This document shows positions 63,211 to 64,000 of a stretch of DNA of 64,000 nucleotides, one piece after another. The notes under the pieces are model-generated. The model made no database searches, was not told the DNA's origin, and worked only from the letters and a program-made list of their open reading frames with translations. Source of the DNA: Nansenia antarctica. Its lineage: Eukaryota > Chordata > Actinopteri > Argentiniformes > Microstomatidae. Where the stretch lies: assembly GCA_963989245.1 (NCBI GenBank), contig OZ022349.1, positions 32,326,393-32,390,392 on the forward strand, given 5' to 3'. Each line of letters opens with the position of its first letter. Position 1 is the stretch's first letter. The translations under genes and the position numbers were made by a program.

Positions 63211-63473
63211 TGGCAGCAGCTGGTGAAAGAGGGAAAGTCGGCAACCGACCAAAATGTTCCGACTTTTTCTTCTGTAAAATGTAAATGAATTGTTGTTGAA
63301 TTGTTGAAAATCAATGACACACTCGCTAGTCAAACCAAAACATTGCAATGGATTCGGTGAGTAATTCCCACTCCTACCTAGTTAGTGTAGAGTAGTGGGG
63401 ATTAGTTACCGAATCCATTGCATTGGAACATTTTGATTGGTTGTCGACTCATTCCCCCTTTCACCAGCTTCTC
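63211..63473. mobile_element. MITE family C, copy 2
   Basis: The left end GCAGCAGCTGGTGAAAGAGG is followed by GGCAACCGACCAAAATGTTC, and the right half is inverted: GAACATTTTGATTGGTTGTC and TTTCACCAGCT. An inner inverted repeat, CATTGCAATGGATTCGGT / ACCGAATCCATTGCAATG-like, lies at 63341-63424. Confidence 0.78.
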
Positions 63474-63540
63474 TCTCTTTCCCTCTGTCTCCCTCTGTCT
63501 CCCCGTCTCCCTGTCTCTCTGCCTCTCTCTCTCTCTGCGT
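63474..63540. repeat. (TCTC/CTGT)n pyrimidine tract
   Basis: Abuts the right end of MITE C copy 2. Arg/Glu-rich minus-strand ORF is an artefact. Confidence 0.85.
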
Positions 63541-63894
63541 GTGGATGAGGTATATATGTTACAGTGCACAGTACAACATGAAACACCAATATCTGTCAAT
63601 TTGTTGACAACTGGAACCTGTGCTTGGTAAGATAATGTCTATTTGCTGTAATTGATTCAGGAAGCTGATGACACACTTGCAGAAGTTCCAATTAAGAAAT
63701 AAATGGTGTTTACATTACACCCTAACACCATCCAATGTACTGTATGTCATCAATGTCCAGCTTCAAAATAATGAAGTCTTCTCCACCAAGACTGAACTAA
63801 CCCATGACACATCAAGAAGCACTGTACTAATGGTAAGAAAAGCATCTTCCAATGTTGTTTAGAGGTCACGAAGGGAAATACGTGTGACACGGTC
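63541..63894. other. Stretch with no recognised feature
   Basis: Nothing recognised. Confidence 0.5.
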
Positions 63895-64000
63895 CAGTCA
63901 TTTGGGCCGCAAGTGGGCAACCAATCAAAATGTTCAGACTTTTCTTTTGAAACACTACACAAAATACATTTCAACGTAGAATCACAACTCAAACTCGCTA
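63895..64000. mobile_element. MITE family C, copy 3, cut by the window end
   Basis: GGGCAACCAATCAAAATGTTC and AGACTTTTCTTTTG match copies 1 and 2. The outer terminus is diverged (CCAGTCATTTGGGCCGC). Confidence 0.55.

Overview
The window looks like transposon-dense, minisatellite-rich DNA from a ray-finned (teleost) fish. The evidence is a Gmr1-like Ty3/gypsy element, BEL/Pao, Harbinger, hAT, Tc1 and L2-type LINEs side by side, tRNA-derived SINEs whose tails match a fish L2 LINE end, and many (GT)n/(CA)n tracts. The species cannot be told from sequence alone. I see no convincing single-copy host gene and no rRNA or functional tRNA gene. Nearly every long open frame is either a mobile-element protein or an artefact of a tandem repeat.

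Layout. 1-1.3 kb: two minisatellites and a SINE. 1.7-4.43 kb (-): a large broken gene with a FEN/PIN-like nuclease domain and a cysteine-rich CXC-like tail; two nonsense codons and one frameshift, with its last 603 codons open. 4.9-17.5 kb: MITEs, a 518-bp palindrome, ten or more minisatellites and a solo LTR with target-site duplication (TSD). 17.9-21.3 kb: a palindrome of about 1.47 kb split by a 5'-truncated LINE. 22.9-27.9 kb: a Mutator-like (MULE) candidate with long inverted ends. It contains a fold-back element with vertebrate telomeric repeats in its loop, a two-exon gene model, a MULE-type terminal exon, and a hAT inserted into the right arm. 28.2-38.4 kb (-): a full-length Gmr1-like retrotransposon, integrase ahead of reverse transcriptase, one in-frame TAG, its 3' LTR split by a 3.5-kb hAT-like insertion. 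39.1-44.8 kb (-): a BEL/Pao element with both LTRs and a GTGGG TSD, missing most of RNase H and all of integrase. 45-48 kb: minisatellites and a LINE end. 48.3-55.4 kb: a LINE broken by nested hAT, Harbinger and LINE insertions, whose reading frame seeded a 3.56-kb minisatellite. 57-58.5 kb: an L2-type LINE inside a minisatellite. 58.9-62.1 kb (-): a decayed Ty3/gypsy remnant. 63.2-64 kb: two MITE copies.

Relationships. Insertions can be ordered by nesting and TSDs: the hAT-like insertion is younger than the Gmr1-like copy it splits; one Harbinger element lies in a hAT that lies in a LINE. The LTR pairs of the Gmr1-like and BEL elements differ at only a few sites, so both arrived recently. 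Statements about family membership rest on motif recognition by eye; no database search was run.
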